NCBI GenBank assembly: GCA_964017185.1
Contig: OZ024880.1
Coordinates: 39,522,329-39,586,328, forward strand
Direction of reading: 5' to 3'
Source: Rugalucina vietnamica
Taxonomy: Eukaryota > Mollusca > Bivalvia > Lucinida > Lucinidae
Length of the DNA stretch: 64,000 nt
The notes beneath the pieces were generated by a model. The model did not search any database, was not told the DNA's origin, and saw nothing but the letters and a program-made list of their open reading frames with translations. Every line of letters starts with the position of its first letter. Position 1 is the stretch's first letter. A program made the position numbers and the translations under genes. Positions 47,759-59,487 of the stretch are shown in pieces.

Positions 47759-47905
47759 AGCAGTGCTAAACTTAACATATCGGGATGTGACATCACAAAG
47801 AAAACTCGGGAAACTGTTAAATGTATTTGATGGGACATGGTGCATTTTTAAAGGACAGCGTAATTCAATGTTTTATCACATCTTTTGTTTTAGATTTTTA
47901 TTTTA

Positions 47906-48079
47906 GTCAACAATTTTTCAGTCATGTCTGGATGGAGCCAACGCTTCCTGAGTTTAACTAGTACTGTAGGGAGTTAATGTGTCTTGCGCAAGGACACAAC
48001 ACGATGACGCCTGTGGGGATCGAATCCAGAACCTCTCGATTCGGAGTCCGACGCTCTACCACTACGCCACCGCCCTCCC
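47906..48079 (-). mobile_element. tRNA-derived SINE, family S1 (best copy)
   Basis: Minus-strand head: GGCGGTGGCGTAGTGGTAGA (A box), GTCGGACTCCGAATCGAGAGG, then B-box region GGATTCGATCCCCACAG. The body follows with CGTGTTGTGTCCTTGCGC and CAGACATGACTGAAAAATTG. Organisation is tRNA head, short body, conserved 3' block. Related fragments are at 310, 1202 and 4734. Confidence 0.85.
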
Positions 48080-48857
48080 TTAAGATTAATTTGTTATCTT
48101 CAAGAATTAATGCTACTGTCAATATCAATTCATAATGTGTGTAGTCTATTAAAGAGATAATTGCAGGAAGCATGTTCTTGATGAATATTTGCTCTATTGC
48201 CATTTTCTATTTCAACTTTCTCTGCTGTAACATATGGCTAATGTCTGAAAATCATCACTTTCTCTTTGTGCCAAAAAAGAAATTTGTTATCATGTTTGAC
48301 TTTATTAAATTATGTCAGGAAAGTTTATGATTCTGTTGGTGTTATAGGATGACAAAAATTGTGAAGAAGAATAGTTTTATGAGCTCCATTAAATACCAGC
48401 ATTAAATCAGTAAGGTGATCAATGATCTGCGGTTATAATGAAAAAATATGGAATTTCCTCACATCACAAGCATGTTTTCACAACTCAGAATATTAATAAT
48501 CATAAAGGCTGAACAAAGCAACTATTCTATCAAAGACAAGGCATTTAAAGGGCCTTTTGTCAGCAGTAGTGCGGACAGTTTGTTTTAAAATAGCCACAGT
48601 TTTCCTGGAAAGACCACTCAGAATATTTATGTAAGTTCAGCACTCAACCCCACTACTGTATCATGATTAGATGACATGTTTATACAGCAGTTTTATGATG
48701 CAGCTAATGACCACAATCAACAACAGGACCTAACTAGTTCCAGCTCTCAGTCATTAAACTGTGATTTATAGCTGTAACAACATGCTCATCAACATTCACA
48801 ATGTCTTATACTTCTATGTCAGCTGCTGGTGTCAGTCCATCATGTCCAGTCCAAGAA
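48080..48857. other. AT-rich non-coding stretch
   Basis: I see no gene, repeat family or structured element here. Confidence 0.5.
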
Positions 48858-49680
48858 CTGAATCTGAATCTGAATAGTTTACTGGTGACACGCCAAATGA
48901 CATTATTTCACCAGGGAGTTCGGATGGGGGAGAAATTAGTCCCTTGAACGCACGAGTGAAGCGAACTTGGACACACAGTCATCAGACATTTCAGCAGAGG
49001 AGATAAGTGAATCAGGGAGGTCATTCCAGTCCCTGATAGTCTGTGGAAAGAAACTACTTTTGTAAGGTTCTTTGCTAGCTGAAGGTATCTGAAAAGCCAA
49101 AGAGTGTTGATTTCTACTACGCCTATTCTTTGGGATAAGGTCATCTGTGGGTATTCAGACCTTTGTATAGCAATATAAGTCTACTATCCTTCTTCCTTTT
49201 TAAGAGATTCCCATTTCAGTTGACCTAAAATGCCAGTCATGCTCCCAGTTTCAAAAACATAATTTCCCGTCACAAACCTTGCAGCACGATTTTGGACCTT
49301 TTCCCGTTCTTCCTGGAGGCCATGAGTGTGAGGGTCCCAAACTGAGCTTCCATATTCCAAGACCGGCTGCACCAGTCCTTTATAAGCTGCTTCTTTCACA
49401 TCTGGGGGACAAGAATACAAATTTCTCCTCAAGAATCCGAGAGTTCTGTTGGCCTTGGTATAAACATTGGAAATATGAGTATTCCATTTCAAATCATTTG
49501 TGATAGTTACACCCAGGTATTTTATGCTTTCAACGTTTTCCAGTACAGTGCCCTCAAGGGTGTAGTTAGCCTGTATTTTACTAGTGGAGTTTGTTAAAAT
49601 GTTTTGGAGACTTTCACCAAACTGTATGAGTTTCATGGAGCTCAGAGAGTACCTACCTATGTTGACCACTTAAACCAGCA
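48858..49680 (-). pseudogene. 5'-truncated CR1/Jockey-like LINE, reverse transcriptase C-terminus
   Basis: Reading right to left, a 161-codon frame (49669-49184) encodes the C-terminal part of a non-LTR reverse transcriptase: SIKYLGVTITNDLKWNTHI, KANRTLGFLRRNLYSC, VLEYGSSVWDPHT and VQNRAARFVTG. After LKKEEG the frame stops (TAG at about 49181). A shift of frame then continues the family's tail: RRIVDLY, an in-frame TGA, DDLIPKNRRSR, HSLAFQIPSA, SFFPQTIRDWNDLPDSL, ending at a TAA at 48936. So there is one frameshift and one extra stop. The 3' end carries a short (ATTCAG)n tail (48858-48875). Polymerase, endonuclease and ORF1 parts are absent. Inactive. Confidence 0.93.
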
Positions 49681-49984
49681 GCCCATTAACTGAGTAATCT
49701 GTCCTAGTGAGTGAACTGATAAGCCACTGTGCTTCTAATCACAAGATAATTGCTGTCTACAGGAGTTTATTATCTACACTGCTGGACCTCCCACCTTAAT
49801 TGCTATAAATCCTCAACACTAATTGCTCATATGTCCATCATGGAAAATTGGAACAAGAATTGTTTAAAGGGGAGATAATTTAAACAATCTGTAAAATTGT
49901 ATTCTCAACATCCCAGAAAACAATTTATGGAGCTAAATAAAGCTCAATCTTGGGAAGTATCAGTACCATGGGGAATCAAGAACA
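49681..49984. other. Non-coding stretch
   Basis: No element recognised between the LINE and the minisatellite. Confidence 0.5.
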
Positions 49985-50620
49985 CAATACAGCAGAGGCG
50001 AACAGTACAGCACTGTACACATACAGCAGAGGTTAAGAGTACAGCACTGTACACAATACAGCAGAGGTGAAGAGCACGGTACACAATACAGCAGAGGTAA
50101 CTAGTATATCACTGTACACAATACAGCAGAGGTGAAGAGTACATCACTGTACACAATATAGCAGAGGTGAAGAGTACATCACTGTACACAATACAGCAGA
50201 GGTGAAGAGCACTGTACAGGATACAGCGGAGGTAAAGAGTACAGCACTGTACACAATACAGCAGAGGTGAAGTGTACATCACTGTACACAATACAGCAGA
50301 GGTGAAGAGCACTGTACACAATACAGCAGAGGAAAAATGTGCAGCACTGTACACAATACAGCAGAGGTGAAGAGCACTGTACACAATACAGCAGAGGTGA
50401 AGAGTACAGCACTGTACACAATACAGCAGAGGTGAAGAGCACTGTACACAATACAGCAGAGGTAAAATGTGCAGCACTGTACACAATACAGCAGAGGTGA
50501 AGAGCACTGTACACAATACAGCAGAGGTAAAATGTGCAGCACTGTACACAATACAGCAGAGGTGAAGTGCACTGTACACAATACAGCAGAGTACAGCACC
50601 TCACAATACAGCAGAGTATA
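49985..50620. repeat. Minisatellite of TACACAATACAGCAGAGG units
   Basis: About 20 units alternating between ~30 bp (…GTGAAGAGCACTG) and ~35 bp (…AGAGTACAGCACTG), with a higher-order ~65-bp pair repeated in the right half (AAAATGTGCAGCACTG near 50333, 50464 and 50529). Because the unit lacks minus-strand stops in three frames, long repetitive ORFs appear; they are not genes. Confidence 0.97.
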
Positions 50621-50623
50621 GCA

Positions 50624-50688
50624 ACCCCCTGGTGAAGTATTGTCAATTTGATGTGTTACTAGTAAACCATTCAGATTCAGATTCAGAG
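50624..50688 (+). mobile_element. LINE 3' end, opposite orientation
   Basis: CCCCCTGGTGAAGTATTGTC, GTGTTACTAGTAAACC and (ATTCAG)n match, in order, the 3' terminus of the LINE at 48858-49680, but on the plus strand. Only the last 65 bp are present, so this is a separate short insertion. Confidence 0.8.
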
Positions 50689-51692
50689 GTAGGTTTCAAG
50701 TCCTACACTCTACCACTGGGGAATCATGTTCCCCCAAATAATCTGATTTCATCCATTGGACAACACTTTTGCCAACATTTTATCTATGACCATTGAAGCT
50801 AAAGAAATCCATTGTGGAAAATAGCAATAGAATTTATTCCAGGGAACATTTACAAGTCAGATTTGTGTCTACAAAGCTTTCTTTTTCTACAAGATCAAAA
50901 GACCAGATCAGTCATATCTGGCAGCTGGCTATCTATTCTCTGCCAGATAGGATATATATTAACAAGGCCTTACACCAAAAACAAGTTTTTGTCTTTTAAA
51001 GAGTTTGTGTTCATCCCTCTACCACAATAAAGGTTGGTGGGTTGGTTGAATTGGGGTTCTAACGTCCCACTCACAATAAAGGGGAGGATAACTCTACTAT
51101 ACTAGGTTTGGACAAGAATAATGACAGCATATAAACCACCAATCACTAAGGTTGCATATCTTTATGCAGCTCTAAGCTTATGAATAAAAGACAAATCAAT
51201 CAACCGTCTTGCTGCTTTGGAAATACTGCTGTAATTGGCACTTTTCTCAATTCCACAAAAGCAACACTAAATCTCCTCTTAAAATTCAAGTCATATAAAG
51301 TGTAATGATTTCATTAGAGCTAAAACTAATGAATACCAAAAACCTACAGATGTGAAAGAAAAGGAACAAAGCACTAATTGAACAAAACAAAAGATGCCAA
51401 AAAGCAGCAATTTTGCAGAAAAGTGGTATAATAGACTTTTGACAAACAATGGAGTGGTTTAAAAATGAGGTTCTAGAAAATGTAATTGACCATTTAAGGA
51501 GTTAAGTGTCTCACTGGGCTAAAATTGTAAAAGAACAAAATCAATGTTGTCACTGAACTAACGGCACAAATAAAGGACAGGAGGTACTGCATCATGCAGT
51601 ATGTTTCATAGAATTGATTTCTCCCAGTGTTGATTTATTGAGAGGGTGTACAAGGGGGCTGGCAGCCATTAACTGCCTCAGTGGTCTTTCTT
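50689..51692. other. Non-coding stretch with a SINE tail
   Basis: At 51035-51084 the sequence GGTTGGTTGAATTGGGGTTC then TAACGTCCCACT is, on minus, the GGGACGTTA-AACCC-type tail of the SINE family seen at 54123 (family S4). No gene found. Confidence 0.5.
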
Positions 51693-51775
51693 CTGGTTAG
51701 TTGGTCACAGAGCCTCCGGTTAGTTGGTCAAACAGCCTCCCATCAGTTAGTCACAGAGCCTCCGGTCAGTCATCC
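51693..51775. repeat. Short minisatellite, ~28-bp units
   Basis: GGTTAGTTGGTCACAGAGCCTCC repeats about three times with variations (GGTCAAACAGCCTCC, AGTCACAGAGCCTCC). Confidence 0.85.
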
Positions 51776-51804
51776 TGGCAGCTGACTGAGATCAATCATA
51801 CAAA

Positions 51805-52041
51805 TGAGCCGCGCCATGAGAAAAACGGATTTTTGCCTATGCGAAAACAAAGGCGCAGATCAGCTTCGCAGTAACTGTGAAGCTGATCAGCGCCTTTGTT
51901 TTCGCTACATGGATAGTACAACTCCTCCTCTACTTATATCCAAAATTTCAAGATTCTAGCTTTCTTCTGAGAATGTACAGGCCAGTTTGTGTCAGACCAG
52001 GTCGAAAACCCCGAAGACCGGTTTTCTCGCGTCGCGGCTCA
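51805..52041 (+). mobile_element. Family A foldback MITE, copy A19
   Basis: Left TGAGCCGCGCCATGAG with the ACGGATTTTTGCC subtype; right CCGGTTTTCTCGCGTCGCGGCTCA type. Hairpin near 51843-51907 centred on GCAGTAACTGTGAAGC, with one G-U-type mispair. Confidence 0.92.
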
Positions 52042-52231
52042 AATCATAATTCAAATACAAATTACATTACAAGAATATTGCAGTTCCACTGTGATAATGC
52101 ATTAATCACTATACTGCAAATATGGATTGGGATAGGAAGATGGAAGACTCCAAGATGGAACTCAACTGATGATGAGTATTAATCATTTCTGTTATAGCAA
52201 CAGTATGCATGTGTGGAACAGCATGAGTTTA

Positions 52232-52511
52232 CATCAGGAAAACATGTCCGTGTAATGTATACCCCCTTTTACCCCACTTTTACATAGCAATGCAGGGGTA
52301 TACATATTTTTCTTGTTTTTGCTCCAAAACATAGATTGTGGGTGCTCGTTAGAACCGCCTCGGCAAGGCGGTTCTAACGTGTACCCACAATCTATCTTTT
52401 GAGCAAAAATAAGAAAAATATCAAAAATTTTCAGATGAAAATTTTCTGAAAATTTTAAATTTTTACAACACAAGAAAAATATGTATATTACATGGGCATG
52501 TTTTCGTAATG
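52232..52511 (+). mobile_element. Family B foldback MITE, copy B7
   Basis: Left CATCAGGAAAACATGTCCGT, right GGGCATGTTTTCGTAATG. Palindrome near 52299-52418 with centre GAACCGCCTCGGCAAGGCGG. The GGGGTATAC inverted block is kept, but the segment before it is shorter than in B1. Confidence 0.93.
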
Positions 52512-53357
52512 GTTGCCTCCAGATATTATCTAAAAGCTTAAACTTCAGTTTACATGACTCCAAGAAACATATAAGCAGAATATTTTGATAAATTTTCTGT
52601 AGCCAAAATTATACAACAATTAATTAATAGTACAAAATGTTATTTTGGAAACATATAATAAAACTGTCAATTTCAACTAATGCCATCCTTTGTATCTTAA
52701 CTAGGTTTTGTTTCTAAAATCCAGAAGTCATTAAAATCCAGTTATCTAATCTCACCTGATTACACAACATGGAACTATAGCTAGCTGTTTCACAAATCCT
52801 GTTTTATTTGATTTCTACTGTTTTTCAAATAATTCCCCAATCACAACTCTACAGACCAATAGATAACACAGACCACAAATCTTCTGTATACAGCTTGTTA
52901 CAAGTCAGACAGCTTAGGTTCCCTCTCAGATTGTATCACATCATGAAATTGCAGCATCAAAACCAGGTTTAACAGAATTCCAGTTTGCTTTTCTGAAGGC
53001 AAGATCAGAGTGGAAGCCAGTGTTCTCTTAAACAGTCTCAGCAAAGTCTTCAGTTTCCAGAATGGCATCAAAATATTGTGTTTTTTTTCTGTGCACCACC
53101 AGAAAACATGACAAAAGTAAACTGTTTCTGGCTAGCAAAGACTAGTATCAGTTGTGGCAACTCACAGTCTATTTGTTGCAGTTCACCCACAATCACTGAG
53201 GTTCATTGATAGTAACATTTGTTTTGAGACTGGTAGAAGTATATTTGAATGCTCGACTGTTGAAGACCACCCCTGTATGCACAAGAAAATTGTTGGTGTT
53301 ACCATGCACCAGAATCATAAACCAGCTTCTGTTTTATCAATTGCTTGTCTTTTATCT
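52512..53357. other. AT-rich non-coding stretch
   Basis: I see no gene, repeat family or structured element here. Confidence 0.5.
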
Positions 53358-53775
53358 CAGTTCTGTAATGGTCCATAATAATCTGAGAGATAATCTTGTC
53401 AGCAAGTCTTGCAATGGAGCCACTCAATGGAACTGGAATGCTTTATTCTTTATAGCCATGTTATATTCCACTAAAACATGTCTCTGGTGGTCTCTACTCC
53501 CCCACCCCTCCCCTCAGTTCTCTAATGGCCCATAATATCTGAGAGATAATCTTGTCAGCAAGTCTTACAATGAAGCCACTCAATGGAACTGGAATGCTTT
53601 CTTCTTTATAGCTGATGTTATACTCCATTATAACATGTCTATGGTGGCCTCTACTCCCCCACCTCTCCCCTCAGTTCTGATAGGGTCCATTATAAATGCA
53701 ATCACAGAGAAAAGCTTGTCAGTAATTCTTCCAATGTAGCCAAAGAACTGAAAAATTTTGTTCTTCATACATGTA
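53358..53775. repeat. Tandem repeat, ~157-bp unit, about 2.6 copies
   Basis: CAGTTCTNTAATGG recurs at 53358 and 53515 and, diverged, at 53672. Shared internal blocks include GAGATAATCTTGTCAGCAAG and CACTCAATGGAACTGGAATG. The third copy is truncated and more diverged. Confidence 0.92.
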
Positions 53776-54120
53776 CATTAAGAAGCCTTTGGTGGTCTCC
53801 AACATCAAGACCACACGTGACAAATGAATTGATAGAGGCAGACATTCCAAACCTTTCATCACAGTCAGGTGCCATGCTCCCAACAGAATTCATTAAGACC
53901 ATGATGACAGCATTATCATTACTATCATCAACATCAGTGACATTGTGATGATCTAACTCACCCTTTCACCCAGCTAATTACTGTCTCCAAACAAATGTAA
54001 CCATCTCCTTACTCATATCTATGAATGTGCCAAAACAAATGTCAGATAGCACCTGAGTCACTGAACAATGATTGTGACATTACCTAGACACTGACTTTAG
54101 TTCCATAGAATAATCCATAG
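53776..54120. other. Non-coding stretch
   Basis: I see no gene, repeat family or structured element here. Confidence 0.5.
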
Positions 54121-54290
54121 AAGCCTCTGTGGCGCAGTGGTTATGTCACTCGCCTTGTGATCCAGGGGTTGCAGGTTCGATCCCAGGCTTCTCCAATTCT
54201 TCGGATTGAGACTGTAAACCGAAGTCCCATCTCCATATAACCTTAGCTGTTGATGGGACATTAAACCCTAAATCAATCAATCAATATTTA
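54121..54290 (+). mobile_element. tRNA-derived SINE, family S4 (complete)
   Basis: Head GCCTCTGTGGCGCAGTGGTT contains the A box and GCAGGTTCGATCCCAGGC the B box, at tRNA-like spacing (54123-54197). The body follows with GATTGAGACTGTAAACCGAA, the tail GATGGGACATTAAACCC and a terminal (AATC)n run. Intact internal Pol III promoter by eye, so it could still be transcribed. Confidence 0.88.
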
Positions 54291-55438
54291 ATCAATAATA
54301 CAAAATATGGTCTGCATCATCAATTTAGTGTCTGCAAGTTAGAAACTTTCTTTGAAATGCCACCTGCTGAATATTTTTCAAGCTTTCAACAAGCTGCCAT
54401 TTGTCAACATTAAATTGTTTTTGTTGCATTTCTGACATACCTTGCTGCAGATTCTTACAGTGCCTTTCACTGCTAATCATTGGCAAGCAAAGCTATAAAA
54501 TTTAACAGCCAATTAACAAACAGAAAGTTGAATATCCATCATCATTTGTTCTTGCTGCAAATGGCTAATTTTTATCATAGAAATGAAAACACTGGCATAA
54601 ATGCCTTAAACATTTTTAAATGGTACAAATTACAAAACATGATCAAAGAAGGCAATGTAAATCAATTTTCTATGGTGGTGTATCAAAAACTGAAAACCTT
54701 TACATTTTAACAACTTAAAAGGCTTTTTACCAAATTATTTATTACAAAAAAGTAGTATAATCATAAACAAATTAAATATTATCACAAAAAGAAAACCATC
54801 AAAGCATTTTCATTATGACATTAATTTAAAAATTAAAAAATGCAATCTAGATAATCATAGGTAAAAATGTACATGAAATTTTGAATAGCAACTAACAGCC
54901 CTTTATTATATGCAATATTTTAGTCTTCCCACCCCCGCTGTTCATGAACCTCAAACCCACATTTTTTTTATCTTTTTTTTTTTGTTTTCTTTCTTTCTTT
55001 GAAAATCTTGAAGCCAGGAATGATTTTTATTCACAATGGTGAAAATTCCCCAAATCTTCATGTCAAAAAGTCAATTTTTCAAAACAAATATTATCCCCAT
55101 TGATCTCAGCTGGCCTGTTCTGTTGTGGATCAGTTGGGCTTACTTGGTATTTCTCTAACCTTATTAACCTCCCAGTTTCTCAGCCTATCATATGGTATCA
55201 AGTTGTCCCCCTATCGGTCAAACCCTGAGGGGCGTCCTAACCTCTTTGTACATTATGACAGTGAAGGATTACTCTACCACATGGTCCAAGATATCTGATA
55301 CATCAATACAACAAAAACTTGACAGAAATTACTGTAGCTACTGCATATATATTGGAAATCAAAACCACTTTTTAGTTTTCACTAATACTTTGGTTTCTAA
55401 ATATGACAAGAAGTCAAACTTTCCATCATGCTGATATA
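54291..55438. other. AT-rich non-coding stretch
   Basis: No gene recognised. T-rich tract at 54962-55002. Confidence 0.5.
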
Positions 55439-55675
55439 TGAGCCGCGACGCGAGAAAACCGGTCTTTGGGGTTTCCGACCAGGTCTGACACAAATCGGCC
55501 TGTACAGTCACAGAAGCAGGCTAGAAGCTTGAAATTTCGGATTTAAGAAGAAGAGAAATTGTACTATCCGTGTAGCGAAAACAAAGGCGCTGATCAGCTT
55601 CGCGGTTACCGCGAAGCTGATCTGCGTCTTTGTTTTCGCCTATGCAGATTGTTGGTTTTCCCATGAGGCTGCTCA
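55439..55675 (-). mobile_element. Family A foldback MITE with two TIR subtypes, copy A20
   Basis: The left terminus is the TGAGCCGCGACGCGAG / CCGGTCTTTGGGG subtype. The right terminus is the AGATTGTTGGTTTTCCC / CATGAGG subtype. The two ends therefore come from different subfamilies. The hairpin near 55575-55638 is intact (GCGGTTACCGC centre). Confidence 0.93.
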
Positions 55676-56454
55676 TATCTATATAGACTACAATATTGAG
55701 ACAAAGCAGGACCATCTCCCCCTCTAAATCCTCCACTATGACTTCAGGCCTTTAATGGGTTATTCGGATGATATTTCCCATAACTATATATGTATCAGGT
55801 ACAATTGTCATTTCAAGTTTCTGGTCAGCAGAAAATATGACAGGCTCAGCAATTCTTAGAAATTTTAAGACCATTTATAGAAATAAAATTCTCAGCAATT
55901 TCAGACAAAATGATTTCTCCTTATTTCACACCCTACTGATTGAAACTGATGAGCCCGCAAAGTGAAGAAATATGCCTAACCGTATACATTTATGAAGTTG
56001 CAACTAGCTCTATCCATGCCTTTGGCTATCTTCTCAGAATTCTTGTGGCCATTTCTTATGTCTAATTATAGTTTCTGTATCCGCTATATGTAGTAAATTT
56101 GTGGTTAGTGAGGGCTAGCTGAGGCGTCTAGATTTGCTGGGCTTAGTCGAGCACTGTGACTCGATAGACAGGCTTACTCCTGTCCAGCCTGAAATAACCA
56201 GTTTTCCAAATGATAATGACAATCAGCAAATTTTCTCTATTTTCTCCAGTCTTACAACAAGCCATTTAAGAAGTGCTGATTTTCTTTCATTTCACCCTCT
56301 GCTGAAGCCAACAGTTTTTGATTAGTGAGAATCCATAATTTCATCCTTACAGTAAATAGCAGCAGTATTGCCCTCGACAATCAATCAAGTCTGTCTCATT
56401 TATAACCAGGACACTGATGCTTCCAATCTGAGAATAGGAGCCTGTTTAAACACA
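55676..56454. other. Non-coding stretch
   Basis: I see no gene, repeat family or structured element here. Confidence 0.5.
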
Positions 56455-57345
56455 CTCTGGCAGTATTATCAATCAAAGTGACCCTTGGAGGACTGATGAC
56501 CTTCACTGGCTGGATTTACAGAAAGAAGCAGTTTTGCAAGATTTGGTACTTCTTCCAAGCCCATACAAGCACACTCCTGCAGCACTACCAAAGTCACTCT
56601 GGCAACATTATCAATCAGTGACCCTTAGAGGACTGATGACCTTCACTGGCAGGATTTATTGAAAGAAGCAGTTTTGCAAGATTGGGTACCTCTTCCAAGC
56701 CCATACAAGCACACTCCTGCAGCACTACCAAAGTCACTTTGGCAGTATTATCAATCATGGTGACCCTTAGAGGACTGATGACCTTCACTGGCAGGATTTA
56801 TAGAAAGAGGCAGTTTTACAAGATTAGGTACTTCTTCCAAGCCCATACAAGCACACTCCTGCAGCACTACCAAAGTCACTCTGGCAGTATTATCAATCAA
56901 AGTGACCCTTAGAGGACTGATGACCTTCACTGGCTGGATTTATAGAAAGAAGCAGTTTTACAAGATTTGGTACTTCTTCCAAGCCCATACAAGCACACTC
57001 CTGCAGCACTATCAAAGTCACTCTGGCAGTATTATCAATCATGGTGACCCTTAGAGGACTGATGACCCTCACTGGCAGGATTTATAGAAAGAAGCAGTTT
57101 TGCAAGATTAGGTACTTCTTCCAAGCCCTTACAAGCACACTCCTGCAGCACTACCAAAGTCACTCTGGCAGTATTATCAATCAAAGTGACCCTTAGAGGA
57201 CTGATGACCTTCACTGGCAGGATTTATGGAAAGAAGCAGTTTCGAAACATCAGCCATACTTCATCCAAGCTATCAAAACACACTCTAGATGTGCCAACAG
57301 TCAAGGTGACCCTCAGAGGACTGATGACCTAGCTGGATTTGGAAG
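56455..57345. repeat. Seven-unit 142-bp tandem array
   Basis: The marker GACTGATGACC starts at 56491, 56631, 56773, 56915, 57057, 57199 and 57319, giving steps of 140, 142, 142, 142, 142 and 120. Internal blocks are TTCACTGGCAGGATTTATAG, AAGCCCATACAAGCACACTC and GCAGTATTATCAATCA. Outer units are more diverged than inner ones, a sign of unequal exchange. Confidence 0.97.
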
Positions 57346-58330
57346 AAAGAAGCAGTTTTCTACAAGCCCAATTAAATCACACACAGCCAACACCATCAAT
57401 CAAAGTGACCTCACCCCAAGCACTGACTTAATGTTCTCATTCATGTAATGACCATGATCATTATTATTATCATTATTATTACCTACATCATAATTTCTTA
57501 TCTATTGCTTGTTTGTGGTCAGTAGTAACACCTGATAAAATCATTACCAGGTAATAATAAACACAGCAGAATTCTTGTAGAAGTTGTTAGTTCCAGAACT
57601 AACAGTGTAACTAATACCTATCACCTGGCCAATGGTGCCACGATGCAGTTGATCAGCTCTTGTTGTTTTCATAAGAAGCAGCTATTTTCAAATTAAGAAA
57701 TCAATTACAGCTGAAATTGTGTTTAGAACTGCCTACTGGTGTGAATTCACGGACAGGATTGCTTGATCCGGGACATCTATTGCTACATTCATTTGAGCGA
57801 GAATATTATATATATAATTAATGATTGTCAACTTTTGCTCCTGTGGCTGAAGAACTCATTCAATCTCCATAATGAAAAGAAATGGCAATGTAGTTTATAT
57901 AATGCACAATAATGTTATAATATCAAGTATCTTATAATATGCTCTTGATAATATAAAATAAACCATCAAATTCCAGTAATCAGAGATTTGCAAGAAAATG
58001 CTTCCCTTAAAACAACATGTGACACCAAAGGTATAGTAAACTGAATTACTTAATGCACTGGACCTAACCATAAATTTTGAAAAGATGTCTCCTTAATTAG
58101 ATCACGGCTTCATTCTGATACATCCCACTGGCTACAATGAAACATTTGGACAATGCTGAGACCAGAAAATAAACACAGCCAACACAGTTAGCCTGAGAAA
58201 AACTAGAAAGTCATGGTGAAATGAAGATAATGATGTGAGAAGGTCAGAGAAGATAGAAGGATAATGGTCTCTTCAGAGGACAGTGAAACTATCAAGTGGA
58301 TACACACATCACAGGCCATACACTCAAGTG
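57346..58330. other. AT-rich non-coding stretch
   Basis: Includes a short (ATT)n-like run at 57460-57480. No gene. Confidence 0.5.
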
Positions 58331-58552
58331 GTCCCCCTGTACATTAGATGGTAGTCTCAAGTGGTACTAGAATCAAAGGGCATGAGGTACTGACAGGTCT
58401 TAAAGACACAATTAATTGGGGGATATGTCCTAAGGCAACACATGTGGTTATGTGAGGTCATTTTGGACAGCAGAGCAAGGTGACAAAAGTGGTCCCCCTG
58501 TACATTATATTGCAGTCTCAAGTGGTACTAGAATCAAAGGGTGTGAGGGACA
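58331..58552. repeat. Direct duplication, ~161-bp spacing
   Basis: GTCCCCCTGTACATTA...AGTCTCAAGTGGTACTAGAATCAAAGGG occurs at 58331-58381 and again at 58492-58541. The intervening 110 bp is not clearly duplicated. Confidence 0.9.
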
Positions 58553-58705
58553 GTTCATTGGGAAGCACTGTTGATGTGGTAAGGTGACCACGACCAGGGT
58601 CAGCTTGGAGGCAGAATATGGTAAATATAGGGGATACTATGGACTCATTCCATTGCAGATGCCTGACTATAAGAGTACTTACTAATTGCAATTTAATATA
58701 TTTAC

Positions 58706-58982
58706 CATTACGAAAACATTCCCATGCAATAAACAGAGATTTTTGAGCTTTAAAAATTGAAAACTTTTCAGCTGAAAAATTTTGTTATTTTTCTTATTTT
58801 TCCTCAAAACATAGATTGTGGGTACTCGTTAGAACCGCCTTGGTGAGGTGTCTAATGAGTACCCACAATCTATGTTTTGGAGCAAAAATAAGAAAAATAG
58901 GTATACCCCTGCATACCCCAGTTTTGCTATATAAGAGTGGGGTTTAAGGGGGTACACAATTCACGGACATGTTTTCCTGATG
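58706..58982 (-). mobile_element. Family B foldback MITE, copy B8
   Basis: The only reversed family B copy: left CATTACGAAAACATTCCC, right GGACATGTTTTCCTGATG. The palindrome near 58785-58905 is damaged in one arm (GGTGAGGTGTCTAATGAG). Confidence 0.92.
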
Positions 58983-59421
58983 CATAGTGAAAACAGTAAA
59001 AGCCTAAGTTGTGTGTTCCAGGTTTTAGGAATCTTAGTGCACTAAGTGGCATTTTCTTTTGCCAGAATTTTTCAGCTGATGAATTCTCATCAATTATTTT
59101 GTTTTCAGATGATGTGCCAGAAAATTAACTTTTTTTTTCTTTTCCAAATTCTTTGTCTAATTATGACTTATTATCACTCTATTATTTTTACATTTTCAAA
59201 AATGAACAACTAGCTGTATTTTAAACGTTATTCAGTTGCCATTGGTTCTAGCTAATGTGGTTACATTTCTTTTGAGTTTGGTACACCTCTGAAAATAGTT
59301 CATAGTGCTCTGTGAATTTAATAATATCAGACTCTGTTTTAAAGAGTTCTACAAATCTGCAAGCCTTGCATTTTCAATTTTAACTCATTTAAGCCTCAGG
59401 CGTCCCTTTTGTGGGACATAG
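58983..59421. other. AT-rich non-coding stretch
   Basis: I see no gene, repeat family or structured element here. Confidence 0.5.
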
Positions 59422-59487
59422 GCAAACAGAATAGCCCCAGATGTGACGCCGCAGAACGCGGCGTCCCATCTGGGGCTATTCTATTTG
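59422..59487. repeat. GC-rich perfect-arm hairpin
   Basis: Arms GCAAACAGAATAGCCCCAGA and TCTGGGGCTATTCTATTTGC enclose GACGCCGCAGAACGCGGCGTC, itself a hairpin with a 5-nt loop. Probably the tip of an old MITE; termini not identified. Confidence 0.85.

Noticed and set aside
47906-48079. Possible tRNA gene on the minus strand
   Set aside because: A and B boxes exist, but the cloverleaf is not complete, and the SINE body and related fragments at 310 and 1202 show it is a retroposon.
50109-50646. Three overlapping minus-strand ORFs of 106-156 codons rich in CCIVYSALHL-like repeats
   Set aside because: They are in different frames of one minisatellite whose unit lacks stops. Repetitive translation in several frames at once is a composition effect.
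56491-56560. Hammerhead ribozyme suspected from CTGATGA ... GAAA
   Set aside because: The bases between the two core motifs do not form a stem ending next to GAAA, and no stem I or III partner is evident.
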